Assembly: GCA_015680685.1 (NCBI GenBank)
Contig: MNCI01003975.1
Span: 523,795-587,794 of the forward strand
Direction: 5' to 3'
DNA length: 64,000 bases
Source of the DNA: Gnetum montanum
Taxonomy: Eukaryota; Streptophyta; Gnetopsida; Gnetales; Gnetaceae
Shown here: in pieces, positions 21,947 through 34,989 of the stretch
How the letters are laid out: each line of letters begins with the position of its first letter
Position numbering within the stretch: position 1 is the stretch's first letter
The notes under the pieces: generated by a model
What the model saw: the letters and a program-made list of their open reading frames with translations, nothing else
The model's database searches: none
Told to the model about the DNA's origin: nothing
Translations under genes and position numbers: made by a program

Positions 21947-22682
21947 TAGGCCAAGACCTAAAACACTAGGCTAACACCTCATTATTTCTAGTAGTTGAAG
22001 TTTATGTTGGATCATGGGCTTGTTTTTTGTCCTCAAGGTATAAATTTTGAATTTGAATATTTGCTTTTGGCCACTTTGATATATAAATATATCTAATCTA
22101 ATTTATGATTGTCATAATTGTCCACATATCAATCTCTTCTTTATCATTTCTTTCTTTTTCTTTCCCTTATCTATCTTCTTTTTTATTTGCATCATCTTTT
22201 AGTGCCATCTCATGTGATTGCTTGTTGGTTCTTTGTAGTGTTCTTTACATGTATTTTGAGTATCTACAATTTTGTTCTATGTGAGATATGTTTAGTTGAT
22301 TGCATTAGCTATTTGTTGGGTTGTTAGCAATATTTGAAGCAATGTTGTTTGTGACATTTGTTTTGGTTTTATTTGCAATATTTAGTTAGTGATAGATTGT
22401 TAGGGATATAGCTTGTTAATGATGAATAGTAGTCAAGTCAACTGTGTTAACACATTAACTATGTTAACATTGTAGTAGCTAGTTACGCTTATATAAATGT
22501 ATCACCTACCACATTTATGACATCATCTGGTCATTAATGTAGCAAAGCTCTTGTAGTTTATTTTTGTAGAAGTTAGAACACTTAGTGAGTACCTGCAACG
22601 TAGACTTAAGTTAGTTGTACAATGTCTTATTTGAGTGATTATATGCCTCGATATAGTTCATGATAAAAATGAGATTGAGATT
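21947..22682. other. AT-rich spacer between ATH-1 and ATH-3
   Basis: No gene or clear element seen. T-rich on the plus strand from 22120 to 22200. A second TGATGAATAG at 22420, with a TATATAAATG box at 22492, resembles the start of the neighbouring LTR, so part of this interval could be an older LTR fragment or the true start of the ATH-3 LTR. Confidence 0.4.
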
Positions 22683-23249
22683 TGATGAATAGTTTATTAG
22701 TTAAGCATGATATTGTAGCTAAAATATCATACCTATGATATCATATGCCTACCTACAATGTCATTGATATGATGTATTTGGGCCTGGTCATGCCTATAAA
22801 TACTAACCACCTGCCATACCAAATGGACCTTTTCAATCCATTTTTACCCAAATTTTTGAACTTTTATTTTTTAAATTCATTGTTAGTTTATGAATATTCA
22901 TAGTGTGATCATATGAAGTTGTACCATAACTTTATTTGAGTGAAGTGTACCTCTACATGTTTCATAAGTGAAAACAAAGATTAAGATTGTTTATGATTAT
23001 TACAACACATCACCTAGAATAGATTTACTTTCCATTGCAATTTACCTTTCAATGTCTTTTATATTTCCAATGCAATTTATGTTTTCATTGTATGCTAGTA
23101 TCTTGGTGGAATAAGTACAACTGGTTTCAAGCGCTAAGCACAAATTTTTGGTAACCCAGTAGTAACATTGCTTAGTTTGCCTAGTAGAGAGTTACTTGGT
23201 AATCTCAGTAACAACTATATGAGTCTAAGACATGAACAAAAAATCAAAA
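22683..23249 (+). repeat. ATH-3 5' LTR, left part
   Basis: Starts TGATGAATAG. CCTATAAATAC TATA box at about 22793-22803. The part from 22960 to 23220 aligns with 43100-43300 of the ATH-4 LTR, including ATTTACTTTCCAT.GCAATTTAC. Ends where COP-1 begins. The start is uncertain (22420 is the alternative). Confidence 0.65.
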
Positions 23250-24237
23250 TGTTAAAACATACTCTTAAGTCATGATACAATCATTAGTTTCTTGACTTAA
23301 TCCATTAGCAGTTACAAAAGGTTACAAAGATTCATTAAGAGTTATAACTCCTCACAAGATACAAAAGAACCCAAGTCTATACTTTGTAAATAGGTATACA
23401 ACGAGAATATAATTAGCATATAAAAAATGGTAACAATGTAAATCCATAAGAAGATGAAACATCATTAGAATAATAGCTGTAGAATGGATTTGTAAGGTGA
23501 AAGGTTATGAAAAGTGATGATCTGTAAAAGTATAAATGGAAGAAAGCTCCAAGTTTGAAGTACAAGAACAAGTGGAAGAAGAAAAAGTCCTCAATCCCAC
23601 CAAATGGTACAAGGTAGATTGGTACATCACAAACCTAAAACTTTAGCAAGACTGTGTTCAATTAAGATGTCATGAAGACAAGTAGTTATGAATACTACTT
23701 AAGGAAGGAGGAAAGGCCATGTTATGGTAGTATTCAATTAGCTATCATAAGAGAAGCAAGGAGTCTAAAGTGGCCTAGCCCACATAAGACTAAGGGTAGT
23801 TACTAATAATAAGCTAACCAATAAGCATCATAAGTGTGCTACCACCATACAAAGCAAATGTAATCCAAAAACAAGATGCATTGCTAGAGGAAGAACAATA
23901 CCATTGAAACAAAAGAAATTATCATAATCTTAGTATGACCAAATTTGGAATAAGAAGTAGCCAAAAGATGATGATTTAAAACTATTAGAACTAGAAACAA
24001 TATTTGTTATAAAATATCTATGGTAGCTCATAACATGTACTAATTTAAAGAATCAAGTCAAGGTAACTTTATTCATCATAAGAGGATTCATAAGCAATCA
24101 AGTTAGTAAGACTTATAATACTCATAATTGTAAAAAGTTATAAAGATAAGTTATCTTAAAAAAGAGAGTTACAATTCTATGATCTTACTTCCTATTCATT
24201 AGATCCTAGTGTTGGAGTAAGAAATTATTCTCCTCCA
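23250..24237 (+). repeat. COP-1 5' LTR
   Basis: Aligns with 32953-34040 over nearly its full length: shared order includes 'ttagtttcttgacttaatccattag', 'ggttacaaagattcat', 'aagtatgaatggaagaaag' and 'gcatcatatgtgtgctac'-type blocks. The TATA box of the right copy (GGTATAAAAG) is decayed here to GATACAAAAG. The end near 24237 is approximate. Confidence 0.75.
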
Positions 24238-26100
24238 GCTTGATGCTTCACTTGTCTTAAGTGGCTAATGGTTTCCAGTTTCACTAAGGCACATATACCT
24301 CTAAATAGCTACACCTAGAATATTAAGATAATGATTTGAATCATATATTCATATAACAAAGCTAAGTGTTAAAGGTGATACATTATTTTGCTAGTGCTAA
24401 ATAACCAGCTTTTTCCTTTAGCTATTCCTCACAACTTGGGGACTAAATTTTATAGCTCTTTTGATTGTTGAGTTCTAAGTTCTTTAATCATTATAGTAGG
24501 AAATAAATAGCTTTATGAAAAATGCTATTTTGTAAATCTAAGCTATCTACAAACATGCTTCCCTAAAAATTATATATGGCAAAAATAACATTATGTAGAG
24601 CTAGGAACCTAAGAGAATAATTCATTATTTTAAAAGCTTATATTCAAAGCTCAAAATAGCATAAATTTCCATACTATTCCTATTCAAAATTGACAGTTAT
24701 AAAAGCTATCTTATTCAATAAGAATAATAAGAATAACATAAATCTTTAAAATTGACAGTTATAAAAGCTATCTTATTCAACAAGAATAATAAGAATAATA
24801 TAAATCTTTGTATATAAAGAAAATAGCTCATTCCAAAGCTACTGGCTATTGGTCTATAACATATAGAAACCTATCTAAGTAATCATCTAAGCTATGCAAA
24901 TAAAGAACAAAAATTACAAAGAAAACAAACTAAATGAGAAAAGCAAAATTTGTTTAAGTTTCCATTATAAAAGAATGTCTATTACAAACTTCTTCTAGTT
25001 TATCACCACCTCTTTTTACAATTTACTTTAAGCTTATATAGATTAGCTTAGGTAGTTATAACAATTATAAAAGTAAATGATGATTATAACACTAACATTC
25101 TAATAGTTTCTTCATACAACATCAAACTGTTGAATAGATATTAAAATAAATTAAAAGCTACCTCCATTTTTTTAAATCAGTTGTCATTTGATAGGTGGTT
25201 GTTGGAATATTTTACCATAAATGTATACTGCCTTGGTTACTTGGTTCAGTTTATCAAGTTCTAATTAGTTGAGCTTCTAGATAACTTGTTATGCACTCAA
25301 TTCATTTGCACCTAGTTTGGATAATGATTTAACTAACTCATTCAATGCACTCCAACTACAGTATAGGCTTTTTAAAATTCCATCTTTTTCTAGTTAATGT
25401 CATCCATTATCTTAACCACTTCCACCGTTAAATTTTCTTTGTTAAAAATTCTTTGTTAAAAATTCTTTTTCTAGTTACTATCTAAAAATTCTTTGTTAAA
25501 TTTGTACCAAATTTTCTCTTATTCTAGTGACTGTTGTGACTACCTGATGAGCTTTTTATTCAACCTATTTGTAAAAATCTTTCTTTTGTGTGACTTATTA
25601 TATTTCTATGCTCATCTTCTTGATCCATTCTTGTTGAAATTTAAATTCTACGATGAGATTTTAAAAAATTAGGTTGTATTATAAAAGACTAATCAAGAGC
25701 TTTATTCTTTTTGGCCTTTCTCTAACTCTAAGCTTATTATTACCATTTTCTCCTCTAGTTGTTGATAAGTTGGTTTCCTTTTTCTAATAAAGATTCTTTT
25801 ATTATGATTGTTATATTAAATTGTTCATTCATCTTTTTGGAATCCTTTAACTCATTCTTTAATGTTTTGATCTCATCCTCATTTTGTATCAAAAATTATT
25901 TTAGCCTAGTAATTCAGTCATCGCCCACCTAATCCATATCCTTGATCAAAATAGTAATAGCTTTAGACATGTCCTGATGTGACATGAGCTTTTTTCCTCC
26001 TATTTATGGATCATCCTCCTTATAGGGGAAGATAATACTTGACTTTCTTTCAAGCTACTCTTAATGATTCTAACTTAGAATGATTCTTCTATCATTTTCT
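24238..26100. other. COP-1 interior, left part, no gene recognised
   Basis: AT-rich. Contains a 62-bp exact-period duplication (24686-24809) and a short run of AATTCTTTGTTAAA units (25433-25505). No primer binding site can be identified right of the LTR and no coherent reading frame is seen. Confidence 0.5.
24686..24809. repeat. 62-bp tandem duplication
   Basis: Units 24686-24747 and 24748-24809, each running from AAAATTGACAGTTATAAAAG to AAATCTTT, with only two or three mismatches between copies. The copies are far more alike than anything else in this old element, so the duplication is recent. Confidence 0.9.
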
Positions 26101-27890
26101 TTCATCTTAAAGGATCTTAAAGGTCCTTTCATGAGATAGCTAGAAGAGAAATCCAAAGTGGTTAAAGCTAATGATGATCTAATGGTAGAGCTTTTTGTTT
26201 GTTGCCATTGTCCCTAATTCAATAGCTTCTGTTGTTGCTCTTGTTGTTGTTATTCCAATGAATTTTGCTATTGATCTTTCTTAGATTTCATCATTTCATT
26301 TCTAGTTTTCCTTATAGCTTAGACTCTAGAAAATTCAATGTTGTCCAAAGGAAATCTCTCAGCATGAAAAGCTTCTTCTAGGCTATTAAGCTTGTAGGAG
26401 AAATAATTATTCTCCATTATGACTATGTATTCTTCAAAGAAATCCTTACTAGTGGGTAGTTTTAACTTTTCAACCATTAGAACAACTCTACTGTAGGCTT
26501 GTCACAGAATAATGATGGAAACTTCCTTGATAAACTTTTTCTTAATTGCTCTTCTGCTTTATATTTTACTTGGTTCACTTCTTTATCTAAAGCTTTTAAT
26601 ACATAATGTCTATATCATTGGACTAGTGAATCTTTCTACTCTTCATAGCTGGATAAATTCTTTTTTGGTAGACTAGAAGATCACATTACTCCATACAGCT
26701 TTCGCTATTCATTTAAGATGGCTAGTATTATTGAATTTTCAAAATTCAAGCTTCATAGGAAAAATCTCCTTCTATTTGTAGTCATGTTGTAGAGGGATCT
26801 CCCACATATGCCTTTCTACCTCTATGGTTTCTAAATAAGGAGCCATAAATCTTGGAATCTTGCAAGCTTGTCCTTCAAATCCTACTATTAACAACATTGT
26901 CTATCTTGCATGAAAAAAATAGCTCCATGACATTTATTTCTTATTTCTTCAATTACTTACTTATCTATTCTTGGAGGAGAAACTCCTAAAATAAATAAAC
27001 AATGTTGGATAAACATATTTCATAAAAAATTCAAGAGCCTGTAGATCAAAATAGCTTCTCTTGATAAATGATTAGAAAAAAAAGTCATAACAAGGATCTT
27101 TTGGATGAGCTCTTCACTATGAGCTATAGCCTACATAAATGAGTAGTGCACATTTTGACTTAGGTACTTCACTTAAGATAAATTGCATTAAAAGTGAGCT
27201 TAACCTTAGTTATGTTTCTTATTCATAAATTTTTTATAAACTTGATTGCAATATATCATTCATATATTCTATAGGAAAGAAATTTTTGCCATTTTCTAAA
27301 GCTAGCCATGGCCATATATGGTAATCTTGAACTAAATTAATTTCTTAGCCTGTACAAAAATTAAAATCTAAAATAAAAATTCTATGTAGGAACTTAAGCT
27401 CATTGGCCTTTAGAATGGTGTTTCTATATACCCATGTATTGGCGAGCTATTGCAACAGAACCTTAACAATTTTTCTAGTCTTTGGATGTAGCCAAAATTT
27501 TCTACTCAACACCTCTGCATTAATCTATTGTGCCTCATCTTCCTTTATGTGTGGCTCTATGATCCCATATAATTCATAAGATCTCTTAATGCTTATATCA
27601 ATATATCGCTTAATGCTCCCATTGATACAAAGCTTATCTTTTTCATACATGGTCTCAGCTATTAGTTCGTTAATCACATTCCTGATCATATTTTCCCTTA
27701 GTTGAAAGGTGAGCTTATGAAGAATTATTTTCTCATAACTTGATGTCATTTCTTCATTGACTTGAGACCTAAAAGCCTTGATTTCTTAATGAGGTTATGT
27801 TCTTTGGTGAATTCAAAGAGCTCTTCTTCATCCTATTCTAATTCTAGGTGCCCAATATCTATCCATTTTCAAAGCTAAAAGAAATTAAGC
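26100..27890 (-). pseudogene. Unrecognised antisense coding remnant inside COP-1
   Basis: On the minus strand, opposite to the element's own orientation. The best piece is 27749-27525 (74 codons, MTSSYEKIILHKLTF...). The same frame continues past stops with KFWLHPKTRKIVKVLL, a stretch containing WVYRNTILKANELKF, and HIWPWLALENGKNFFPIEY, to about 27250. Further left, in other frames, are GFEGQACKIPRFMAPYL (26880-26830), FFEEYIVIMENNYFSYKL and EEAFHAERFPLDNIEF (26440-26340), then a Gln-rich tail (26290-26220). The codon-like amino-acid order over 1.6 kb suggests a decayed protein rather than chance, but I cannot name a family. It could be an extra antisense gene of an LTR element, or part of another element nested here. 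Confidence 0.45.
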
Positions 27891-27899
27891 TTAAAATGC

Positions 27900-28530
27900 T
27901 ACAAATAATCAAAGATATGGAAGTATCAATGTCTTGAAACTTTTGGGATGATTCTTCTCTTTCTTTGTGAGACATTTTGAAAGCTAGTATTTATGTTTGA
28001 AACTTGAAACTTGGTTGTAAATTTGCTTTCACCTCTATAATTTACTCTTAGTTATGTAAACTCACTTGTAGCTTTGTAACATAGCTTTGCAACTTGAAAG
28101 CTTAATATTTGAATTCTTTAAGCTTTACCTATTTGAAAAGATCCTTGACTTTGTGTAAAGACAGGTCATTTGAATTGATTGATGCTAGTTGTTTGAGAAC
28201 CTTGTAGTTTCTTAAATTTTCTAGAGCTACCATTTTCAATCACTTGAATTCAAATCCTTTAGGAAATTATTTAATTTGCAAGATTTTAAAATTCAATGTG
28301 ATAATCAACATAGCTCTATTAATTTAAGGTTTAAGTTAAAAATTGGACATGCTTTAGGGTTATGTGAGTGTTAAGTTTTTTTTTTCATAATCAAGGTTAA
28401 TCATAGCTAGTAATATTGCTACTAAGCTCTTGTGAGCCCACTTTATTCTTTGTAAAATCAAATTTGAGCTTCCTTTAGATCATTTTTGAGTTGTAAGAGA
28501 CCTCTTTGATGTGGCATTGCTGTTTTGAAT
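27900..28530. other. COP-1 interior, no gene recognised
   Basis: AT-rich sequence with no supported frame. It lies between the antisense remnant and the hairpin array. Confidence 0.4.
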
Positions 28531-28537
28531 TAAGTTT

Positions 28538-30255
28538 AGAATCACTTTTGGTTCCAATGACTCTTTGAATAAGGTTACATTTTTTTAAAAACCAAATTTT
28601 TGTTCTACACATTATAGTATGCGTGTATGCTAATGTGGTAGTATGAGTTTTTTAAGTAGAACCTAATTCAATCTCTCCTTTAGAACTACCTTTTTCATTT
28701 TATAAGCCTTTCACAACAATTTGACTATTCTAAGTATTATTAAACTGGTTGAACTCTTTTTACTTGTAATGGATAATTCTAATGTGGCTTTGCATTTAAA
28801 TTTTTTTATGCATTATGGGTCTTGTTTCTTTTGTAGAACTACATTCAAGATTTTCTTTTAAAATCATTTTTAGGTTCTACCAGGCCTTTGATTATGTGGC
28901 AAGTGTAACAACATTTTAACTTTAGGATGGACATTGCATTCCTTGTAGAATAACTTTCGCACTTAACTATGAAATCAATTTTTAGTTTTACAAGTCTTTT
29001 CTACTATTTGGCTATCCATAGTTGACCTGGCATCAAGCTTTAGAATCATTCTTTAGTTCTAATGGATTTTTAGATGAGCTCTTCTTATTTCACTTTAGAA
29101 TTAGAATTGGATTCAAACGGCTGTCACATGCTGATGTGACACTGTAGTAGAACCATTTTTGAGCTTCCTATTAGAACCACTCTTTAGTTCTAATTCTTAT
29201 TTTCTCCTTGAGTCTTATTGAATTTTTTTAATTTTTTTTCAATAGTCGGTGGTGGAAATCCTTAATGATATGGCTTGTGTTCATGACCTATTTACTTTCT
29301 AGGATAGAAATTGAAGTTTTTATAAAACTAAATTCATTCCCTAAGCTTTGGTCTATAGAGTTAATTTTTGGTTTTATAAGCTCTTGTATGCCATATGTTG
29401 ATGTGGCATTGCAAGTTTGTAGTAGAACCATTTTCAAGTTTTTTTTGTAGAATCATTTGTTAGTTCTATGATCTTTTCCTTGAAATGCTTTATGATGATT
29501 GGTACGCTCTCTTTCTACAATCTTTGTAGCTTTCTTAATTTTCGAGTTTTCTCATTTCATGAGTAGATGTAAAAAGGCATCATTGTGATGTTGATGTAAC
29601 TTGCAAAACTGAATCAGAGACTCATTTCAAAGAAAAATTTTGGTTCTTCATGCCTTTTCTATTTTATGAGTAAGATTATGTGTAAGAGCCTTGTTGCACT
29701 TTAAGCTTTCTTATAGAATCAAAATAAAGCTTCTCTTTAGAACCATTTTTTGGTTCTACAAGCTTCTTCTAAATTTAACTCATGAGAGATGACATGGCAT
29801 GCCCTAATCTATTGGTTCAAGCTTTTTAATTAAGAGAATGTTTATGGTTGTTAAGCTTTTTCATAGAAGTAAATAGAGAAATCCATTTTAGAATCATATT
29901 ATGGTTCTATGAGGTTAGATCTTTTCTTTTTCTTCTTTTCTTTTCAACATTTGGGCTCCATGAGCTTTTGGATGCTGAGTTATTAGTCTATGAAGGATGA
30001 GTTCAATCTAAGCCACACTGAGCTATGAGAACCATTTCTACATTTGTTTGTAGAACCTGTTGATAGTTCTATAAGCTTATTAGTTAGTGTGTTAGGGAAT
30101 AACTGAAGTTTGCTTATGAAAACAATTTTATAAAATCCTTTAGAACTAATTTTTGGTTCTACAAGCTTTATGATGTTGTAATGGGTTGTAGCTTATCTGG
30201 GAATTGAGTTTAGAAGTAGAACCATTTTTATAGAACTGATTTTTGGCCCTATGTA
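28538..30255. repeat. Degenerate array of TAGAACCA-TTTT-TGGTTCTA hairpins
   Basis: A palindromic motif, TAGAACCA then 4-8 bases then TGGTTCTA, often followed by CAAGCTT, recurs at about 28538, 29041, 29174, 29455, 29744, 29886, 30045, 30143 and 30220. The cleanest copy is at 29744-29766 (AGAACCATTTTTTGGTTCT). Spacing is about 100-290 bp with many values near 140, pointing to an eroded tandem array. No protein coding. Confidence 0.65.
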
Positions 30256-32942
30256 GAAGTTTTAGATAGCTTTGCCAAAAGCCTTTTGTTTTTGAGCTTT
30301 ACTATGTCTTACTTTGCTTAGTTGGATTAAAAATTTACTAAGCATAGACTTGCTTCTTTGAACTTAACACAATATCCATGGGTTTATATTTAAAGCTCAT
30401 TAAACTCTATTGTTTAGCTCTTATTCATTATGTGTACATAAGCCATAATCTTATGTTTCATATTCACAAGATAGAAGTTTGACTCTCCTCAATCAAGCCT
30501 ATGTATTAACCAAGTTACCTTGTAGAACTAGTTCTAAATAGCTCTTCTCCTAATTTTGTTGGTTTTCATCTATTCTGAACGAAATTAAAATTTTATTTAG
30601 CACATGCTCATTTTTCTTAAGCTTCTTTCATTAATTGCTAATAATCTACATTAGTTAAAAATTTTGAGTTGATTTAACCAAAATTTTTAGGTAAGACTTG
30701 TCCTTAATCATAATCTATGCTATGGCTTAATCATGGATTTTCATGTTTTAAATAAACAAGCTTGGCTCTTTGAGTCTATGTGAAAAGAATTCCTTCAAAA
30801 TTGATAATTGATTCTCATGGTGGATTATAATGAAACTTCTTTCTTATTGTTTAGAATTGAATTTAAACCTTGCTAAAACAAGATGTATATCCTCATTACA
30901 ATTAGTGTTCATCAAGGTGTATAGAATAATTTTCTTATAACTCACTTTGATCTCTTGGATTTCTCCATTCTTGCTACTTTGTGTTTTGAAATTTTAAGTG
31001 CAAAAGTCTTTGTAGAACTAGGTATTTCAAACTTGAGTTATTAAGCTACTGCAAGGAATAAGGTGCTATAAAACTAGAAAAGTGTTGTACCTTAATCAAG
31101 TTCATAGGTTCTGATTAAATGGTAAAAAAATATTCTTCCTTTAGACCTCAAACTTAATAATCTTGATGCTTCTTGCTTAATTTTTTAATGATAAAGACTA
31201 TGTTCTAATAATAAAACTCTATTAGGATCATTGATGGTACATATTATGGTATATTAAAAATGTCTTAAGCATAACTAGAAACTCTTAGTTTTCCAATTTC
31301 AATACTTTTCATATCATCTACTCTATGCAATGGTAGAACTGTAACAACACCTAGTATATTAGAATTGCTAATGCAGATATACAAAATGAAACTATGACTT
31401 GGTATTGAAGCTCATAATGAGTTGAAGAAAAAAACTAAGAGATTGTAACATCAAATATTGGGCATTATAGAGATCTCTAGATAGATAAACTAAGTTATAA
31501 GAAGCTTACTAAGGTGATAAAAGTAAAGAATAAGTTGAATTAAGGTATTATAAATATGACTTTAGATAATCATGGAGGACCCATGTAAAGAATCTAAGTA
31601 ACTTTGAAAGATATATAAAATTTAATAATCTTGAAGTACCATTACAAATATAACTTCAACAGTAAATTCAAGAGGATGCAGAGTTTCAGGAAATGTATGC
31701 AAAAAAAGTGTAGTGGTGACAAAAATTAAAGTTAAAAGAAGTTAAGATAACTAAAAAAAACCAAGAAAATATTTAGTTAAAAAAGATAACAAGGAGGAGT
31801 AAAGTACTAATGAGATATGCAAGAATTTAAGTCTATAATCTGTAGCTAAGGACATTAATTTACACCATTGTCCTACTCGATGAAGTACACATTGAGAAAG
31901 AAGTTGTAGTACTCCAAGTTATAGGAAGGAAAATCTATCAAACCACTAAGGAACTAAGGAGAAATAAATTTTTATCTAGTAATTTTATTTTCAAAAATAG
32001 AAAATTAGTACTACATGCTAAATGGAAAATGAAAAGAGCAAGACAAAAACATCCAAATCATGATTAATTACTAACATGAGAATAAGATATTGTAGAAATT
32101 TTTTTCCAAGTTTTAGTAGCTGATATGAAAAATCTAGGTCATAAGTAGTAAGCGATGGATGCTAATCATAGGACCATTTTGCACAAAATTTTTGCATGAT
32201 TTCCTAGACAAAGATCTTTTGATTAGGTCCCACCACAAAAAGTAAAAGAATTCCATCTTAAGGATATGTATCATATGATAAAATGTAGATCCCACTATAT
32301 ACAAGTAGAATCCAAGTCTTGGCCCACATATAGGAATAGTCGAGGATAATGATCAAATATAGAAAGGATGGAAAATATAACATATTGCAAGAATGGAAGA
32401 AAAGAAAAATATATTAAGGAAGCATCTAGTTGCTAGAATCAAAATGTGATATGGTGTCATAATGTAAATGAAAATCATTATGAGGATTTCATTATAAAAG
32501 CTTCATGCCCTTGTCTAGGAAATTTAGATGGCAACATCACTAAGATCTCATTTCACACATTTTTGGTAGCACAGATTCTAAGATAACTTAATAAGATAAG
32601 AAAGTCATCATAATAACCAATCCTAATATTTGAACTTCATGATATTGTTCCAAGATGATAAATTAAATCCCAAATCAGATATTATGAAGTAAAAAATGAA
32701 GAATACATTGAAAGTGTTGCAAGTAAAGAGAAAAAAAGAAAATAGTAACCAAGACTACAAGATGAAGGGGAGACAGAACAATTCAATAAATCATTTTAAA
32801 AAGGATAATTATCATGCTTTCAAATTCATGAGTAAAGGGGAGAAATGAAAACTTATCAAGGATAAAATCTATTAAAGTAAAGAAAGAATTTAACTAGTCA
32901 TGATTTTGCAAACATAAAAGATTAAATTAAGAAACTAATGCT
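30256..32942. other. COP-1 interior, right part, no gene recognised
   Basis: AT-rich (A-rich on the plus strand from 31350). No conserved pol motif can be read in any frame. It ends at the purine tract before the 3' LTR. Confidence 0.5.
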
Positions 32943-32952
32943 TGAAGGGGAG
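32943..32952 (+). promoter_or_regulatory. COP-1 polypurine tract
   Basis: TGAAGGGGAG immediately before the LTR start TGTTAGAA, the usual layout of a plant Ty1/copia element's plus-strand primer site. Confidence 0.8.
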
Positions 32953-34040
32953 TGTTAGAATATACTCTTAAGTAAAGATACAATTATTAGTTTCTAAACT
33001 TAATCCATTAGCTATTATGAAAGGTTACAAAGATTCATCAAGAGTCACAACCTCTCATGAGGTATAAAAGAATTTAAGTTCACACTTCATGAATAGATAT
33101 ACAAGGAAAATATAATAATTATATAATACATAACAATAATGTAAATATATAAGAAAAAGAAGTGACATTGGAACAATAGCCCTAGAAAGGATTCATAAGT
33201 TAAAAGATTACAAAAAGTGGTGATCCATAAAAGTATGAATGGAAGAAAGTTCCAAGTTGAAAGTACGAGAAGAAGAAAAAGAAGAAGAAGTTCTTGGTCC
33301 TATCGAATGGTACTTGACGAAGAAGAAAAGTAGAGAAGCTAAAGTTTTAGATATGCCTAGTACCAAAAGACAAAATGGTATATCATAGATCTAAAAATTT
33401 AGGAATAGTGAGTCAAATTAAGATATCATGAAAAAAAGTAATTATGAAGGCTACTTGAGAGAGAAGGATAGATTATGTTATGGTTGTAGTCCATTAGCTA
33501 TCATAAGAGAACCTAATCCAACTTAGCAGTGAATTTTTGAAGGAGTTGAGAGTGGCCTAGCTCATGTAAGACTAAGGATAATAGCTTATAGCAAATTGAC
33601 CAACAAGCATCATATGTGTGCTACCTACCCATGATGTAAAGCAGATACAATCTAAAAGAAGATATACTACTAGAGGAAGAGCAACATAATTAAAACATAA
33701 GAAAGTTTAATAATCTTAGTACAAACAAATATGGAATAATAGCAAGTCCAAAGATGATGGTTGTAAACTACTAGAACTAGAAATAGTACTTATTCTATAC
33801 TATTTGCAATAACTTATGACTAGTACTAAGTTCTGTAATCTAGTCAAGATAACTTTGCTCATTGTAAGAGGATTTTTAAGCAATAAAGTTAGTAGGACTT
33901 ATGATACTTATAACTGTAGAAAGTTGTGAAGAGTAGTTATCTTAAAGAAGAGAGTTATGAGTATACAATCTTACTTTATACTCATTAGGTTCTTGTATGT
34001 TAGAGTTACTGATGTGAAGGCATAAAATAGAACTCTAACA
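32953..34040 (+). repeat. COP-1 3' LTR
   Basis: 1,088 bp. TGTTAGAA...CTCTAACA makes the inverted terminal TGTTAG/CTAACA expected of copia LTRs. GGTATAAAAG TATA-type box at 33060-33069. Partner of 23250-24237. Confidence 0.78.
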
Positions 34041-34241
34041 TAGGACTAGATACTTATAGCCTTAGGCTAGATTAAGATTTATTTTCATTATCTCTTAGTT
34101 AATTAAATTCAACTTTTAATTTACCATGTTTTACCTTTACACCATTTTAGGCAAATAACATCATCATATTATGTTTTACTTTTATGAATTAAACCACATT
34201 TCAAGCATCATTGGATGTTGGATATACTTTGTTACTCATCA
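34041..34241 (+). repeat. ATH-3 5' LTR, right part
   Basis: Continues the LTR broken at 23249. 'gactagatacttat' aligns with 'gattggatacttat' of ATH-4 (43285-43305). Ends TTACTCATCA at 34241. Confidence 0.75.
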
Positions 34242-34262
34242 TTGGTGCCATTGCTAGGGATG
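34242..34262 (+). promoter_or_regulatory. ATH-3 primer binding site
   Basis: TTGGTGCCATTGCTAGGGAT directly after the LTR; three transitions from the ATH-1/ATH-5 type. Confidence 0.8.
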
Positions 34263-34989
34263 ACATCAATACTCTAGTTAGTTAATATTATGCAAGTTCA
34301 TTGTATTAGAGTTTCATGATTTTATTTTTTTAAAATATAATATTTTCAAACATACAAAGATCTTAATTAATTAAATATGACTTCTACACATGAATTTAAT
34401 TCTTGAATTGCTAATAACATTAATGAAAGTAATGACAAAATTTATACTAAAGACACTTAAAGTGAAATAATACAAATCAAAATTTCCAATGCTTATATTG
34501 ATCCTTCTTACCCAATACTTTATCAATATGTTTTATTAAGATGAATAATTTTGATGGAGAGATTTACATGATATTGTTGCATTACCACTTGATCGACATG
34601 CATCATCTATGCTCCAAGCTGCTCCATTGAGATTTGATCTTGTTTCAAAGAACATAACTAGATCCTATCAACAAACTAAGGCCAAAGCTAGAAGAAATCC
34701 TATCATTGATGTAATGTACAAACATAACAAGGGAAAACACACATATCAAGTAATACTACCATTAGAGAAAGAAGATGTTGGCTATCAACTTGAGAGGTCT
34801 CACCATCATCAACATAGTTTTCAACCATCTATCTTGTACATTGAAGATTCTAAACATAAGAGACTACATTCAATGCTCTTGGAAGAGATGGAATAAATCT
34901 TAGAATAAGGAGAAACAAAAGGCCTAGCATCTTCAGTAGAACTAGAAAGGAAAAATCAAGGGATCATAGAAGAAGAGTAAGTCGACATA

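Larger units (their letters stand above)
23250..34040 (+). mobile_element. COP-1: copia-like LTR element without recognisable pol
   Basis: Two related terminal repeats of about 1 kb (23250-24237 and 32953-34040), starting TGTTAAAACATACTC / TGTTAGAATATACTC, enclose 8.7 kb. The right LTR is preceded by TGAAGGGGAG (32943-32952), a textbook Ty1/copia-type polypurine tract, which fixes the orientation as plus. No gag, integrase or RT is recognisable on the plus strand, so this is best described as a large retrotransposon derivative. It sits inside the ATH-3 LTR. A clean target duplication is no longer readable. Confidence 0.7.

Noticed and set aside
22118-22327. Hydrophobic 69-codon plus-strand frame
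   Set aside because: T-rich low-complexity DNA translates to Phe/Leu-rich peptide by chance; no neighbours or repeats support a gene.
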